From assembly GCA_934661755.1 (NCBI GenBank), contig CAKUJM010000006.1, positions 18,404 through 82,403 of the forward strand: DNA of 64,000 nt. The letters are read 5' to 3'. Below the pieces are notes generated by a model. It made no database searches. It saw only the letters and a program-made list of their open reading frames with translations, and was not told the origin of the DNA. A program made the position numbers and the translations under genes. Origin of the DNA: an uncultured Lentisphaeria bacterium. Its GTDB lineage: Bacteria; Verrucomicrobiota; Lentisphaeria; Oligosphaerales; Oligosphaeraceae. Position 1 is the stretch's first letter; each line of letters starts with the position of its first letter. Below are positions 36,309 to 45,194 of the stretch, one piece after another.

Positions 36309-36689
36309 TCATGCCCAGTCGATGCGAAGGATACGCCAGGCGGTGATTGGAGGCGGCACGACATCGCCGGGAGTCAGAGGCATCCGGAAGGCGGTGCCAT
36401 ATTCCGGAGAGATCAGGTAGCATCGGCGAAACGTTTCGCCATTGAGCATCGGCAATCCCTCCGGGGAAAGCACCAGCACCGGCCGTTCGCAGGATGGTGT
36501 CAGATCGATTCCGCAGAACTCCGAAGCATCAGCCAGACTGTCTGGATGTCCCCAGAATGACACTGCCCCGGCAACAGCGGCCTCGCGGCGAAATTGATCC
36601 ACACTGACCGGCACGGCGTCAATGCGACGCCGCACCAGCGTCCAGGGGAAGGAATTGCCAACCAGGCACTTGTCGTCTAGTTTCGTCAT
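36309..36689 (-). CDS. Small cas-operon protein, possibly DUF1874-like (AcrIII-1/Crn2-type ring nuclease)
   Basis: A 126-residue protein encoded between cmr1 and cas1, overlapping cmr1 by 4 bases (ATGA). By eye it follows the DUF1874 pattern: an opening strand with NSFPWTLV where DUF1874 has an NAF/NSL motif, then PVSVDQFRREAAVAGAVSFWGHPDSLADASEFCGID. This corresponds to the SxxGHxxTAxxLSxLLGxxV block, and the GH equals the histidine used by AcrIII-1 to cut cyclic tetra-adenylate. The RPVLVLS and CYLISPEYG strands follow. If correct, it would degrade the cyclic oligoadenylate signal. The match is distant and no search was possible, so an unrelated small Cas accessory is a real alternative. 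Confidence 0.5.
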   Translation of the reverse strand: MTKLDDKCLVGNSFPWTLVRRRIDAVPVSVDQFRREAAVAGAVSFWGHPDSLADASEFCGIDLTPSCERPVLVLSPEGLPMLNGETFRRCYLISPEYGTAFRMPLTPGDVVPPPITAWRILRIDWA

Positions 36690-37744
36690 GGAAGCTTTTC
36701 AATGCTCAGCAGCCGCTGATCCTCGCGCATTGCCTCGACAAGATCTAAGCTTAATGGACGTTGCCGGAGTCGCCCACCCCGTAAATGCACGATCGTCCCC
36801 TCTTTAGGGAACATCTTGTTGAAGAAGATCGCCAGCGGAACAAAGCCGCCATCGAGCCGGATCACCTTGAAATGCAATGGCGATGCCAACCGGCGATAGT
36901 CATCGATGGTAGAGGTGACTTTTGCACCGGAGGAATGATAATTCTGCACCAACGGCAATCCCAGCGCGGCGCGGTAGACATATCTACAATTATTTTGTGG
37001 CCACGGTGCATCATGGTCGTTTTTACCGTATGACGAGGGATTTCTATCGGTGTCTTTGTCGTATTTCCCGCGGCGGTAATCGGCAAGGAACTCGCGGCAT
37101 TCCCTCAACGCCCTCTTGTAATCGGGGTATTTATAGCGTCTGCCACGAGGGCCTTCATTGGGCTGTGTCACCACGAATGTGCTGATCAAGTCTTTTGGCA
37201 GCTGCAACTCCCGGATTGCGCTTTTGAAGTCGGCGGACGTGCTGGGAATGGGCCGTTTCACGCCATCGAGAAGCACCTCGGTTGGCCAGATTGACCCATA
37301 GCAGCGCCGGGAGCGCATTCCAAGCGATCCCAGCAGCAGAAATGCCTTCAAGGCGCGCTCGACCTCCGGCGAGGATCCGGAACGCAGGTGTACCGAGAAT
37401 GACACCGTTGCGTTGGCGAGGATCACCCCGCGGGTGTTTTTCATCAACGGCCACAGAAAGTAGTCGGTCGTCCTGTTCGAACCGGTAAGTTGCTGTGCGC
37501 CTTGGACGGCGGTTGGCGGCATTGCCACGGTAGTGTCGCGTACCACAACATTGCTGCGGATGCCCTTGTCTCCGGCAGCGACGCCGAAGAGGGCATTGAC
37601 CTGTTCGCAGCCATATCCCAGTGCGCGCATCCACCACCGCAGGGCACCGCGCACCGATGCGGCGCGGAACTCGGCACTTTGCCGATCGGCGCCACCCATG
37701 ATGCACGGGGTGACGAATTGAATTTTAACTTCTGCCTTTTTCAC
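36686..37744 (-). CDS. cmr1: Type III-B RAMP protein Cmr1
   Basis: A 352-residue Cas7-like protein starting (GTG) MKKAEVKIQFVTPCIMGGADRQSAEFRAASVRGALRWWMRALGYG. The TPxxxGGAD and RxxSxRGALRWWxRAL motifs are the standard Cmr1 opening. It also has LLLGSLGMRSRRCYGSIWP (the glycine-rich G-loop equivalent). Cmr1 caps the Cmr effector at the 3' end of the crRNA and admits target RNA. A good Shine-Dalgarno AAGGAGG lies 11 bases upstream. It is 6 bases after the cmr6 stop. Confidence 0.93.
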   Translation of the reverse strand: MKKAEVKIQFVTPCIMGGADRQSAEFRAASVRGALRWWMRALGYGCEQVNALFGVAAGDKGIRSNVVVRDTTVAMPPTAVQGAQQLTGSNRTTDYFLWPLMKNTRGVILANATVSFSVHLRSGSSPEVERALKAFLLLGSLGMRSRRCYGSIWPTEVLLDGVKRPIPSTSADFKSAIRELQLPKDLISTFVVTQPNEGPRGRRYKYPDYKRALRECREFLADYRRGKYDKDTDRNPSSYGKNDHDAPWPQNNCRYVYRAALGLPLVQNYHSSGAKVTSTIDDYRRLASPLHFKVIRLDGGFVPLAIFFNKMFPKEGTIVHLRGGRLRQRPLSLDLVEAMREDQRLLSIEKLP

Positions 37745-37750
37745 CGTAAT

Positions 37751-38536
37751 CTACGCCTCCTTGAACCATCCATACCCGGCGGAGGTCTTGGCGCCGACGC
37801 CGGCCTCCTTGAGGGCTTCGCGCAGCCACTGCGCCGCAAGCGCCACGTCATCGGCAGGGACGCCGGGTCGTGCTGGCGCCACCACAAACTCGAATTGCAC
37901 TCCACGCTCCACGGCAGGGAACATGATTGGGTTCGGATCCTTCCGGTCCATGAACGGATCGGCGGGGTCATTGTGCCTCGTCAGCACGTCAACCACCAGC
38001 GACCATTTTCTTCCGGGAGTCGGAAATGCATTCAGGAATGCGACATTGCCGGCATTGTCCTGTTCGCCGAAGATGCGCCGGAAATCACCGTCTTCACCAT
38101 ACTGATCGTAAACATAGTGGCGGGCAATGCCTTTGAGCGCCGACCCCGGGATGTACGGACAGGAATAATGACGATGCAACAGCAAACCGAGATTGAGGAC
38201 GCTGCCGGATTGATTCACCATCATCCGCGCCGCCAGTTGCAGACAAAACGATTTGCTGCCGCGCATTTTCTTCAACGGCGATGGCGCGTTGCCCTGTTTT
38301 CCGGCCCAGCTGTTCGCGCAATTGCAAATCGCCTTCAACTCGCTGTCCCATGTCGCCTTGCCATCATTCCGCGTCTTGCTGTCAATCGGATAATTGAGCA
38401 GCTTTTCAAGACGCAGGGATGGCGACTCCAAATTCTTCAACCCGCTTCCCAACAGCTCCGACAAATGGTTCTGGCAAGTCAGCTGGGTCGCCGGAGCCGC
38501 CTGCTCGACGCGGTTTTGTCCGTACGGTGATTTCAT
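37751..38536 (-). CDS. cmr6: Type III-B RAMP protein Cmr6
   Basis: A 261-residue Cas7-like protein. PYIPGSALKGIARHYV is the Cmr6/Cmr4 PGSSLKG-type motif, followed by RIFGEQDNAGNVAFLNAFP and a C-terminal glycine-rich loop GVGAKTSAGYGWF, which is diagnostic of Cmr6. It is part of the Cmr backbone near Cmr1. The ATG overlaps the cmr5 stop by 4 bases. Confidence 0.93.
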   Translation of the reverse strand: MKSPYGQNRVEQAAPATQLTCQNHLSELLGSGLKNLESPSLRLEKLLNYPIDSKTRNDGKATWDSELKAICNCANSWAGKQGNAPSPLKKMRGSKSFCLQLAARMMVNQSGSVLNLGLLLHRHYSCPYIPGSALKGIARHYVYDQYGEDGDFRRIFGEQDNAGNVAFLNAFPTPGRKWSLVVDVLTRHNDPADPFMDRKDPNPIMFPAVERGVQFEFVVAPARPGVPADDVALAAQWLREALKEAGVGAKTSAGYGWFKEA

Positions 38537-38907
38537 TGTTCCCTCGCTCCATCTGAATTCTTCGCGGCAAAACGCCGCAGGTAGTTCAAATACGCCATCG
38601 CCTCGGCGGTGACATCGCGCAATTTGGCGGAGTCCTGTTTGACCAGATAGTTCAGCAAGTCAAGCGAGCCTTCAGGGGTATTGCTGTCAATGCGGCCGAT
38701 CGCCTTCAGGTGGCGGGCGATCGCGGCAAAGACATCCTCGTAGCCGGCTCCGGAATTGGCGGCAAAGGCGGCAGCCGCCAGAAAACCGTCGTTGATGATG
38801 TACGCGGGGATCTTCTTCACAATATCACCGCCATCCTTGCCAGCGCCGATTTTGTCGGCTTCCTTCAGTGCATTCTTGGCCCGAATCAGATCAAGATTGT
38901 TCTTCAT
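38533..38907 (-). CDS. cmr5: Type III-B small subunit Cmr5
   Basis: A 124-residue all-helical protein. Cmr5 conserves little sequence. The assignment rests on size, helical composition (IINDGFLAAAAFAANSG, YLNYLRRFAAK) and position between cmr4 and cmr6 in an otherwise complete cmr operon. The pattern of a helix with 'NGLxxTxAFxxSK'-like residues (here NDGFLAAAAFAANSG) matches Cmr5. It packs along the filament and contacts target RNA. Confidence 0.85.
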   Translation of the reverse strand: MKNNLDLIRAKNALKEADKIGAGKDGGDIVKKIPAYIINDGFLAAAAFAANSGAGYEDVFAAIARHLKAIGRIDSNTPEGSLDLLNYLVKQDSAKLRDVTAEAMAYLNYLRRFAAKNSDGAREQ

Positions 38908-38929
38908 CAGTGTATTCCCTCCCGTTCAA

Positions 38930-39772
38930 TTAGTTGAATTTGACTTCACAGAATCCCAGCCCGATGGTACCGTCGCCACCGACCTGGATCATGTCGCCAC
39001 CCTCCGCCAATTTGCCTTTCAGCGACTCGAGCGCCTGTCCGGCGGAAAATTGCTGACGGTCCTCGGCATCAATCGGGAAGTAGAACAGCGTCTCAGACGG
39101 CACCTGCTCCTGGTTGAAGAGCGCCCCTCCGCTCACGGTTCCGGTTTTCTGGTCGATGGCGCAACGCGACACCACTTCGCAGGAGTTTTCGACAAAGTAG
39201 CTGAAGTACTCGTCTGCGACCACCACCAGCCGTGACTTGAGCGTCTCCCGCCACACTGCGGCATCCGTGGCCCTCTCCAGGACGCCGGCCAGCAATTCGA
39301 CCTCGTCCTCCGCCATGTTGTTAAAAACGTACTCCTCTAGGATCACCTTGCAATTGCCCATTGCAAGCGCATCCGCGGCAAAGCACTGATCCTCATTCTC
39401 AATCTTCGGGATGGCAAAATCCAGCCCGGAATCGCGGCGGAAGCGCTCAAGTGCCAGCGGACAGGTGATCCAGGCAAAGGCCTGCCTGGCGGAGCGTACC
39501 GGAAATGCCAGCACCCGTGCCTCGCCGATGAGCAGCTGACCAGCCGAAGCGTTCCGAGAGTCATCCGAGCCAAAGAGTTTGCGTGCCTCCGACTCCTCGC
39601 CACGGCCGCCCTGCCACAGGCTCGAAATCACACCCTTGAGCGATGATCCCGGGATCACCGGAATCCGGGTATGGCGCTCACGCATCACCGGAGAATCCAC
39701 CACCCCAACGGAATTGCCAGCTCCGACATGCACCGGCGACTGCGCAAACAAAGTGACAAAATGCTTGTTCAT
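38930..39772 (-). CDS. cmr4: Type III-B RAMP protein Cmr4 (target-RNA nuclease)
   Basis: A 280-residue backbone protein. It starts MNKHFVTLFAQSPVHVGAGNSVGVVDSPVMRERHTRIPVIPGSSLKG. D26 in GVVDSPVMRE aligns with the catalytic aspartate of Cmr4 that cuts target RNA at 6-nt intervals (D26 in Pyrococcus furiosus). The G-rich end GGDGTIGLGFCEVKF is present. The cut of bound RNA should therefore be active here, which in known systems also ends Cas10 signalling. Confidence 0.95.
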   Translation of the reverse strand: MNKHFVTLFAQSPVHVGAGNSVGVVDSPVMRERHTRIPVIPGSSLKGVISSLWQGGRGEESEARKLFGSDDSRNASAGQLLIGEARVLAFPVRSARQAFAWITCPLALERFRRDSGLDFAIPKIENEDQCFAADALAMGNCKVILEEYVFNNMAEDEVELLAGVLERATDAAVWRETLKSRLVVVADEYFSYFVENSCEVVSRCAIDQKTGTVSGGALFNQEQVPSETLFYFPIDAEDRQQFSAGQALESLKGKLAEGGDMIQVGGDGTIGLGFCEVKFN

Positions 39773-39799
39773 AATCAGAGAACTCCTGTTTGTATTGGT

Positions 39800-41005
39800 T
39801 TATTTGTCCAGTGTATTGAAGTCAATGTAATCGAAAGACGTGCAAATCCCCAGCCCAAATCCCTGGCTGCCAAAGAACTCGCTGGAGCGGGTGCGGCCAA
39901 GCACCTCGGCCAGGGTCCGGCCATCATCGTCATTGGCCGATTCGAAGTAGTATACCGATCCCGGCGGGACCAGATTCAGGGTGCGCTCAGGGCGGTTGAA
40001 TTCCAGATTCCATCCCGAATAGGATAAATGCTTGGGAATCACCGCCGCCACCAGCCGCGCCGACAGCGGGCGTGAGGCCGCCCGGCAGGCCTTGCGATAG
40101 TCATCGCGGCTGCGGAACCGCCGTCGGTCGGGCAGCGGACCATTCGGCACCGTCAGCATCACCTGCCCGGACTCGCTGACAAAATTCGGCAGATAGCCGC
40201 ATTGATAGCCGGCCGGCGAGAGCAGCACCCACTTGACCAGGCGGCCGGTAATCGATGCTTTTGCCGCCAGCTCCTCAAATGGCATCTTGACGCCGTCGTT
40301 GCGCTCCAGCACGGCCTCCACGCAACCACGCTGTCCTCCGAAAACCAGCTGGCGCGGGGATCCGGCGAAGAACTCCGCGACGACATCCGCATCCCCCGAC
40401 TGGCATTGCGCCCACATTGCCATGCCGACTCCCCGTCTCAGACGCATGTACGATCCGAAGAAGAGCTTGCCATCAACCGCAGTGCGGCTTTCGGCGTCAA
40501 TGCTGATCCCCGGGCGTTCCTCAATATCGAAGAGAGCCTCGTCATCCACCGTCTTGACATTGCAGTCGCCGATCAAGTATTTCCGGTATTCGTCCAACGG
40601 CATCCATTTTGCGCACGCATTCTTCGATGCGCCGATATTGGCGCCCACCGGATACTTCACCGACGACGGCAGATTTGACCTTCCCGGCACGTTGATCAGC
40701 GGCGCCAGGATCGCCCCCGGCTTCAGATCCGCCGGCGTGGGGACGAAAATACGGCCGTCCTTCTCCGGGAAGGGCCCAATCGTATTGAGTGACGGGAAGC
40801 GGTTGCTGCGGCGCCAGCTGCCCTGATCGAAGCGGCTGACCTGCTCCCATGGCTGCGGTTGCGGCCAACGCTGGCGGAAGGCGCTGTTGAGCGCGGAAAA
40901 CGCGGTCTGCGGCATCGGCCAATTCGCCCCGGCGCCATTGTTCACCGGCCGGCCATCCCGGAAGAAGAGCAAATCCCGCGCCTCTATGACAATTTTATGG
41001 TACAT
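39800..41005 (-). CDS. cmr3: Type III-B protein Cmr3 (Cas5-like)
   Basis: A 401-residue protein. The opening IVIEARDLLFFRDGRPVNNGAGANWPMPQTAFSALNSAF corresponds to the Cmr3 signature (PLDxLFFRDxRPF ... P.PstlaGal). The C-terminal part with SEFFGSQGFGLGICTSFDY is the glycine-rich strand. Cmr3 binds the 5' tag of the crRNA and joins Cas10. It lies 6 bases after the cas10 stop. Confidence 0.93.
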   Translation of the reverse strand: MYHKIVIEARDLLFFRDGRPVNNGAGANWPMPQTAFSALNSAFRQRWPQPQPWEQVSRFDQGSWRRSNRFPSLNTIGPFPEKDGRIFVPTPADLKPGAILAPLINVPGRSNLPSSVKYPVGANIGASKNACAKWMPLDEYRKYLIGDCNVKTVDDEALFDIEERPGISIDAESRTAVDGKLFFGSYMRLRRGVGMAMWAQCQSGDADVVAEFFAGSPRQLVFGGQRGCVEAVLERNDGVKMPFEELAAKASITGRLVKWVLLSPAGYQCGYLPNFVSESGQVMLTVPNGPLPDRRRFRSRDDYRKACRAASRPLSARLVAAVIPKHLSYSGWNLEFNRPERTLNLVPPGSVYYFESANDDDGRTLAEVLGRTRSSEFFGSQGFGLGICTSFDYIDFNTLDK

Positions 41006-41011
41006 GACACT

Positions 41012-43519
41012 CTACTCCTCGCTTGATGAATACTCCTCCTGATCCCGGTAGATGAAGGCAACCGACAGGAAAAGCCTGGTGAAATTGCGCAGGCCATCGG
41101 CGCCGTAGTCCGCCAACAGCGACTCAAGGTAGCGTCCGGACAGCTCCAGCGGCGGCCGGCCCGGCCATTGCCGTGCGCACAATTGCCAGAAATCCGCCTG
41201 GATGATCGCGGCGATCTCCTCCGGAGACACCCCGGCGGCGTCATTTCTGCGATCCAGCGCATACGGCGCCAGCAACTGGCTTAGTACATATGGCAGACGA
41301 TTGCCTTCGCCTTTCTGACGCAATGCCAGGTAGGCATAGAACAACTCAATGGCCGGCGACCCCCATTTTCCTCCCCATTGGATGATTTCGCCGCTGCGCT
41401 TGAGCAGCGACATCGAGAAGGCGGAACGACCGTATTCGCCTTTGGCGCGCTTTTCCGCCTGCCTGGCCTCGTGGATTGCCCGCTGCAACGGAAAACTGTG
41501 GTGGGCAACGGCAATGCCGCAGGACACATCGCTTTCGGTGCCAGGAACCATCAATGACAGCCGATCCCTTCCGGAAGGCGCCACCACCCAGCCATGATGC
41601 TCCGACGAGATCTCGAAGTCGCGAAGGCGCGGTGAGGCGAAGGACATTGCCAGCTCCGGCGAACTGACAAATGCAGAATGGCATTCGCCACGGAACATCG
41701 ACCGCAGCGCCAGGCCGGCTGCCAGCGCATTTTCCGCCGGCACCATCGCCAGGACATCATCACCGCCGGCATAGATGAGCTGCCCGCCGAACGCCTGCAC
41801 CACCGGCTCCACCAGATGCAACGCAAAATTGGAGAGGCACTCGCTGAATTGGCTATGCGCGGCCGGCGACATCCCCCGTCGGTAACCGTCAAACGCACTG
41901 ATCCTGCCGAAGTACCGGCGTGCTTCGTCCGCCAGGCAGTCCTTGAAAAGCCGACCCTTGCGGCCAGAAAGGCGCGCGCCAATTTCATCGCCATCCATGG
42001 CAATGACTGCAAAGTATTTGCGGTTGCCGGCAATTTCCCGCGTGGAAGCGATGTGCCGATCCGGAGTCCCAAAGTCCAAATCCAGCTTGACTTCCTCGCG
42101 AAGATACCGCGGGAAATACCGCTTGGCAATGGAGATCGCCCCATATGGCCCGTCATTTTCCTTGAAGATGTCGCCGGCCGCCCCCGACCGGATCCGCTGC
42201 CACAAAGCCTCCGGCCCGATCACCTCCTCGATCCCGGAGAGGATGTCCTTGGGCGCCCCAGCCATCCCCGGAGAGTCGTCCCTGGCAAACTGGGCAAACT
42301 CTCGCAGCATACGCCGAGCGGCAAAGGCCCGGGCTGTCCGTTTGTACTGGATAGTCCAGGAGTTGCCGATGTTGGTCAGCGCAGCCTCTCCATTCCGCAT
42401 CCCGAAATTGCGCTGGTCCCGGTCATCCGATGGAACGCTTTTCGCCAGCCTCTCCAGTTCGGAATCGCAAAGTGACTCATCCCAATCCATGATCTGCCAG
42501 TGAATCTGCAAAAACTGCCCGACTTGATCCTTCCAACGTCCGCGCCACGCGTCAATGCCGGCTTCCGACAACGCCCCAAAGGACCGCCAGGCAAACTCGG
42601 TGATGCAATGCCACTCCCGGCGAATCGCGTCTTCCGCCAATTTCGCCATCTCCCCAGCACGGGCGGACGGAACCAGCATCAGAAAGCGATTCGGCAATGT
42701 CGGTATGCGCATCTTGTGGCCGATTCCAGCGGAAACCGCATCCCATAGCGTCCGCTCGCCCTCCAGTGGTATCGAAGCATAGATGTCCTTCATCGCATAG
42801 TCGAAGAACGGCTGTCCGCGCAACGACGGGAAAATCATGCTGTCCGGCCCCTGCTCCATCGACACTGCGGCCAATGCTTTGGATATCAGCCAGGAAAGAA
42901 TGTAGCTGCCACTCCAGCAATCCCGCGTCGACTTTGCGCACTCGATGAATGACTGCACCGGGCCAATCTGGAAAAGCAGGAAAGCCGGCTTAAGCCTGCC
43001 GCCTTCAAAACATCCGCGGAATGCCGAAACCAACCCGTTGTGATTCCAAATCGTATGGTCCGGAATGCGGGTATCCGCAGGCAGGAATGCCAGTCGGGAA
43101 TCCAGTTTCGCCGCCTCCTCCGGCCATCTCCGCCAATACAGCAGAAAACGATGCTTCCAATCCAGGGACTGGTCGACAATGCCGATCGCCCCCTGGAATT
43201 TGGCCTCAGCCTGGTCACGGGTGATGGCGCTGCCACTATACCAGAGTCCATCACAGAACGGATGGCGGAATGGCGCCTCCCTGAGACCCGTATACAGTGC
43301 CCGCATCACCGAAGGCCTCGGAAACAGAAAACGGTCGGCCGCCGCCGCCACATGATCGCACAGCTTCGTCGCCTCGTCATCCCAGGCTTCCTTTTCGTCA
43401 AAGCCAATGCTGCGCTTGAATTGCTCCGCCACCTCCTCATGGCCGCCAATCCCCAATGCCTTGCAGGGCGGATCGTGCAAAAACGCCTTTAACTTGCTCT
43501 TCCAAAAATCCTCTGTCAT
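41012..43519 (-). CDS. cmr2: Cas10/Cmr2, type III-B signature protein with active cyclase motif
   Basis: An 835-residue protein. The N-terminal HD-like motif is KLKAFLHDPPCKAL (residues 9-22). The first palm domain contains AVIAMDGDEIGARLSG. The second contains LIYAGGDDVLAMV, with GGDD at about 585-588. GGDD is the metal site for making cyclic oligoadenylate from ATP, so signalling should be intact, and the HD motif suggests a possible ssDNA nuclease. I take the start at 43519 (MTEDFWKSKL). A longer frame to 43585 begins before the predicted sigma-54 transcription start (about 43577) and adds 22 residues without Cas10 similarity. It leads the cmr operon after the regulator gene. Confidence 0.96.
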   Translation of the reverse strand: MTEDFWKSKLKAFLHDPPCKALGIGGHEEVAEQFKRSIGFDEKEAWDDEATKLCDHVAAAADRFLFPRPSVMRALYTGLREAPFRHPFCDGLWYSGSAITRDQAEAKFQGAIGIVDQSLDWKHRFLLYWRRWPEEAAKLDSRLAFLPADTRIPDHTIWNHNGLVSAFRGCFEGGRLKPAFLLFQIGPVQSFIECAKSTRDCWSGSYILSWLISKALAAVSMEQGPDSMIFPSLRGQPFFDYAMKDIYASIPLEGERTLWDAVSAGIGHKMRIPTLPNRFLMLVPSARAGEMAKLAEDAIRREWHCITEFAWRSFGALSEAGIDAWRGRWKDQVGQFLQIHWQIMDWDESLCDSELERLAKSVPSDDRDQRNFGMRNGEAALTNIGNSWTIQYKRTARAFAARRMLREFAQFARDDSPGMAGAPKDILSGIEEVIGPEALWQRIRSGAAGDIFKENDGPYGAISIAKRYFPRYLREEVKLDLDFGTPDRHIASTREIAGNRKYFAVIAMDGDEIGARLSGRKGRLFKDCLADEARRYFGRISAFDGYRRGMSPAAHSQFSECLSNFALHLVEPVVQAFGGQLIYAGGDDVLAMVPAENALAAGLALRSMFRGECHSAFVSSPELAMSFASPRLRDFEISSEHHGWVVAPSGRDRLSLMVPGTESDVSCGIAVAHHSFPLQRAIHEARQAEKRAKGEYGRSAFSMSLLKRSGEIIQWGGKWGSPAIELFYAYLALRQKGEGNRLPYVLSQLLAPYALDRRNDAAGVSPEEIAAIIQADFWQLCARQWPGRPPLELSGRYLESLLADYGADGLRNFTRLFLSVAFIYRDQEEYSSSEE

Positions 43520-43578
43520 TTGTCTGGTGATTCCCCGTTGTTTGGTTGTGCCTGTAAAGGTTGCTTGAAGCTGACATA

Positions 43579-43604
43579 TTGGCATAAAGCAAGCACTATG
43601 CCAA
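43579..43604 (-). promoter_or_regulatory. Sigma-54 (-24/-12) promoter driving cmr2 and the downstream cas operon
   Basis: The minus strand reads TTGGCATAGTGCTTGCTTT from 43604 to 43586. It has GG at 43602-43601 and GC at 43590-43589, with exactly ten bases between, and matches the consensus YTGGCACGNNNNTTGCW at all core positions except CG to TA. Transcription would begin near 43577, leaving a 58-base leader before the cas10 ATG at 43519. The element overlaps the stop codon of the CARF-sigma54 gene and lies in an 8-bp inverted repeat (TTGGCATA and TATGCCAA, 10 bases apart). The same organism uses a perfect -24/-12 element before glnK in this window. Confidence 0.85.
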
Positions 43605-45194
43605 AGAAGAAAGGCGATGCCTCGGAGGCCACTCGATGCCCAGACTCTTCATCTGGGCCGCCAGCCGCTGGTAGTTGCTGTATCCCAACAGGCTGGCCGC
43701 CTTGGACTTGCTGCCATCCGACGCCTTCAGCGCCCGGACAATGTAGTCCCGTTGCAGACGCTTGATGGCATCATCCAGATTGAAGTCCTCCCCACCTGCT
43801 CCAACATTGCCCCCCAGTGGAGAATCCGGCGCTGGAAGGTCAGACAGCATCCCCAGATCCTCTGGCGTGATCTCCACGCCGTCACACATGACTACCCCAC
43901 GACAAATTGCGTTCTCCAACTGACGGACATTGCCAGGCCAATCCTGTTTTTGTAGAAATAATTTTGTCTCATTCGAGAAATGTTTTTGTTGATAGTCGCG
44001 AATCACTTTGGCATTTTCCTGGTTTGCCTTCTCCAGCTTTTCTTCCGCGATCTTGATGATGTCCTCCCGGCGCCCCCGCAAAGGCGGAAGCCACAATTCC
44101 AAGGCCATCAAGCGATAGTAGAGGTCCTCGCGGAATGTCCCCTTTTTAACCATATCCAATAAATCGCGATTGGTGGCGGCGATAATTCTCACATCGGACT
44201 TCACAACGGCGTTTCCCCCGATTCTCCGGAAAATCCGGCAAGTCGGGTTTCCACCTTCTGGCGGCTGAAGCACTCGGAGCAGTTTCACTTGCATCGGCAA
44301 CGAGCATTCGCCGATTTCGTCCAGGAAGAGCGTACCATCATCGGCTTCCTCGAACAGGCCCTTCTTTGCCTTGTCGGCACCGGTAAAGGCGCCTTTCTCA
44401 TGGCCAAAAAGCTCCGAATCCAGCAGATTTTCCGGAAAGGCGCCACAATTGACGGCGAAAAACCTCCCTTTGCCGGCCCTTTGGCTGGCATTGTGGATTG
44501 CACACGCAAACCGCTCCTTGCCGACACCGCTTTCACCGTGGATCAACACATTGTATGGCGACTGGGAAAAACGCTGACCCTGGACTTTTGCGCGGCGCAT
44601 GGCCTCGCTGTCACCGATGATGTCGGCAAAATGCTGTTCCAGTCCAGGAATCCCCTGCAACGCCGCAATTTTACGGGTGAAGCCGTCGGCAAGCGCCATG
44701 GCCAGATTGAAGGGGATGACGGATTCGGATATCCCGTATTTCCGTGACACCTGGAGAAAGGCGTCCGCCGGATAGACGGTCTTCCCCAGCAGCACGAGAA
44801 TCGCCGCCATTGTCGGAGTTCCGGGCGACAACAGAAAATGACAGGTGTCCTCCCCTCCGCACCAGTGCCTCCGCAGCGCCGCATCCGTCTTTTCATATAC
44901 TTCCGCATAATTGCTGGGATCTTTCAGCTCCGCGTGGATAATCTCAACCGGGTGCGGGAAGAGATATTCCCTATAGCGTTTGGCAAGGTCGTCGTTGCTG
45001 CGGCTCCATAGCAGCACTGCCCGGTCATAAGCGCGCCCCTTCAAAATGGTGATCACCGGTCCTTCGGTGGTTTTCTCATCCGGCGACTTCCCGATGCAAA
45101 GCTCTACCAGCTCCTTCGCCTGGGCATCACCGGCGACCGCCATTCCCAAAAGGTCGGCATCCCCCACCCAGCTGAACAATACCTTTTTTGCCAT
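43596..45194 (-). CDS. CARF-domain sigma-54-dependent transcriptional activator at the head of the type III-B operon
   Basis: About 532 residues. Residues 1-175 are CARF-like: KKVLFSWVGDADLLGMA as the first strand and CHFLLSPGTPTMAAILVLL as the GTP-M loop that binds cyclic oligoadenylate in CARF proteins. Residues 185-430 are a complete sigma-54 AAA+ domain: Walker A GESGVGKE (about 220-227), GAFTGA (about 268-273, the sigma-54 contact loop), Walker B LFLDEIGE and AATNRDL sensor, then WPGNVRQLEN. Residues 475-520 are a Fis-type HTH (DAIKRLQRDYIVRALKASDGSKSKAASLLGYS). The layout resembles RtcR, but no rtcBA genes are nearby. The ATG at 45194 has AAGGA upstream; a GTG two codons earlier is less likely. 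Inferred role: turns on the cas operon when cyclic oligoadenylate appears. Confidence 0.9.
   Translation of the reverse strand: MAKKVLFSWVGDADLLGMAVAGDAQAKELVELCIGKSPDEKTTEGPVITILKGRAYDRAVLLWSRSNDDLAKRYREYLFPHPVEIIHAELKDPSNYAEVYEKTDAALRRHWCGGEDTCHFLLSPGTPTMAAILVLLGKTVYPADAFLQVSRKYGISESVIPFNLAMALADGFTRKIAALQGIPGLEQHFADIIGDSEAMRRAKVQGQRFSQSPYNVLIHGESGVGKERFACAIHNASQRAGKGRFFAVNCGAFPENLLDSELFGHEKGAFTGADKAKKGLFEEADDGTLFLDEIGECSLPMQVKLLRVLQPPEGGNPTCRIFRRIGGNAVVKSDVRIIAATNRDLLDMVKKGTFREDLYYRLMALELWLPPLRGRREDIIKIAEEKLEKANQENAKVIRDYQQKHFSNETKLFLQKQDWPGNVRQLENAICRGVVMCDGVEITPEDLGMLSDLPAPDSPLGGNVGAGGEDFNLDDAIKRLQRDYIVRALKASDGSKSKAASLLGYSNYQRLAAQMKSLGIEWPPRHRLSSLA

Noticed and set aside
36309..36689. Csx16 or Csx20 identity for the small cas-operon protein
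   Set aside because: It lacks the VTRHxGA opening of Csx16 and does not resemble Csx20; the DUF1874 pattern fits better, though weakly.
43579..43604. A second sigma-54 promoter on the + strand in the same inverted repeat
   Set aside because: The palindrome also gives GG-N10-GC on the + strand, but the -12 part reads AAGCA instead of TTGCA and it would only transcribe antisense into the regulator gene.
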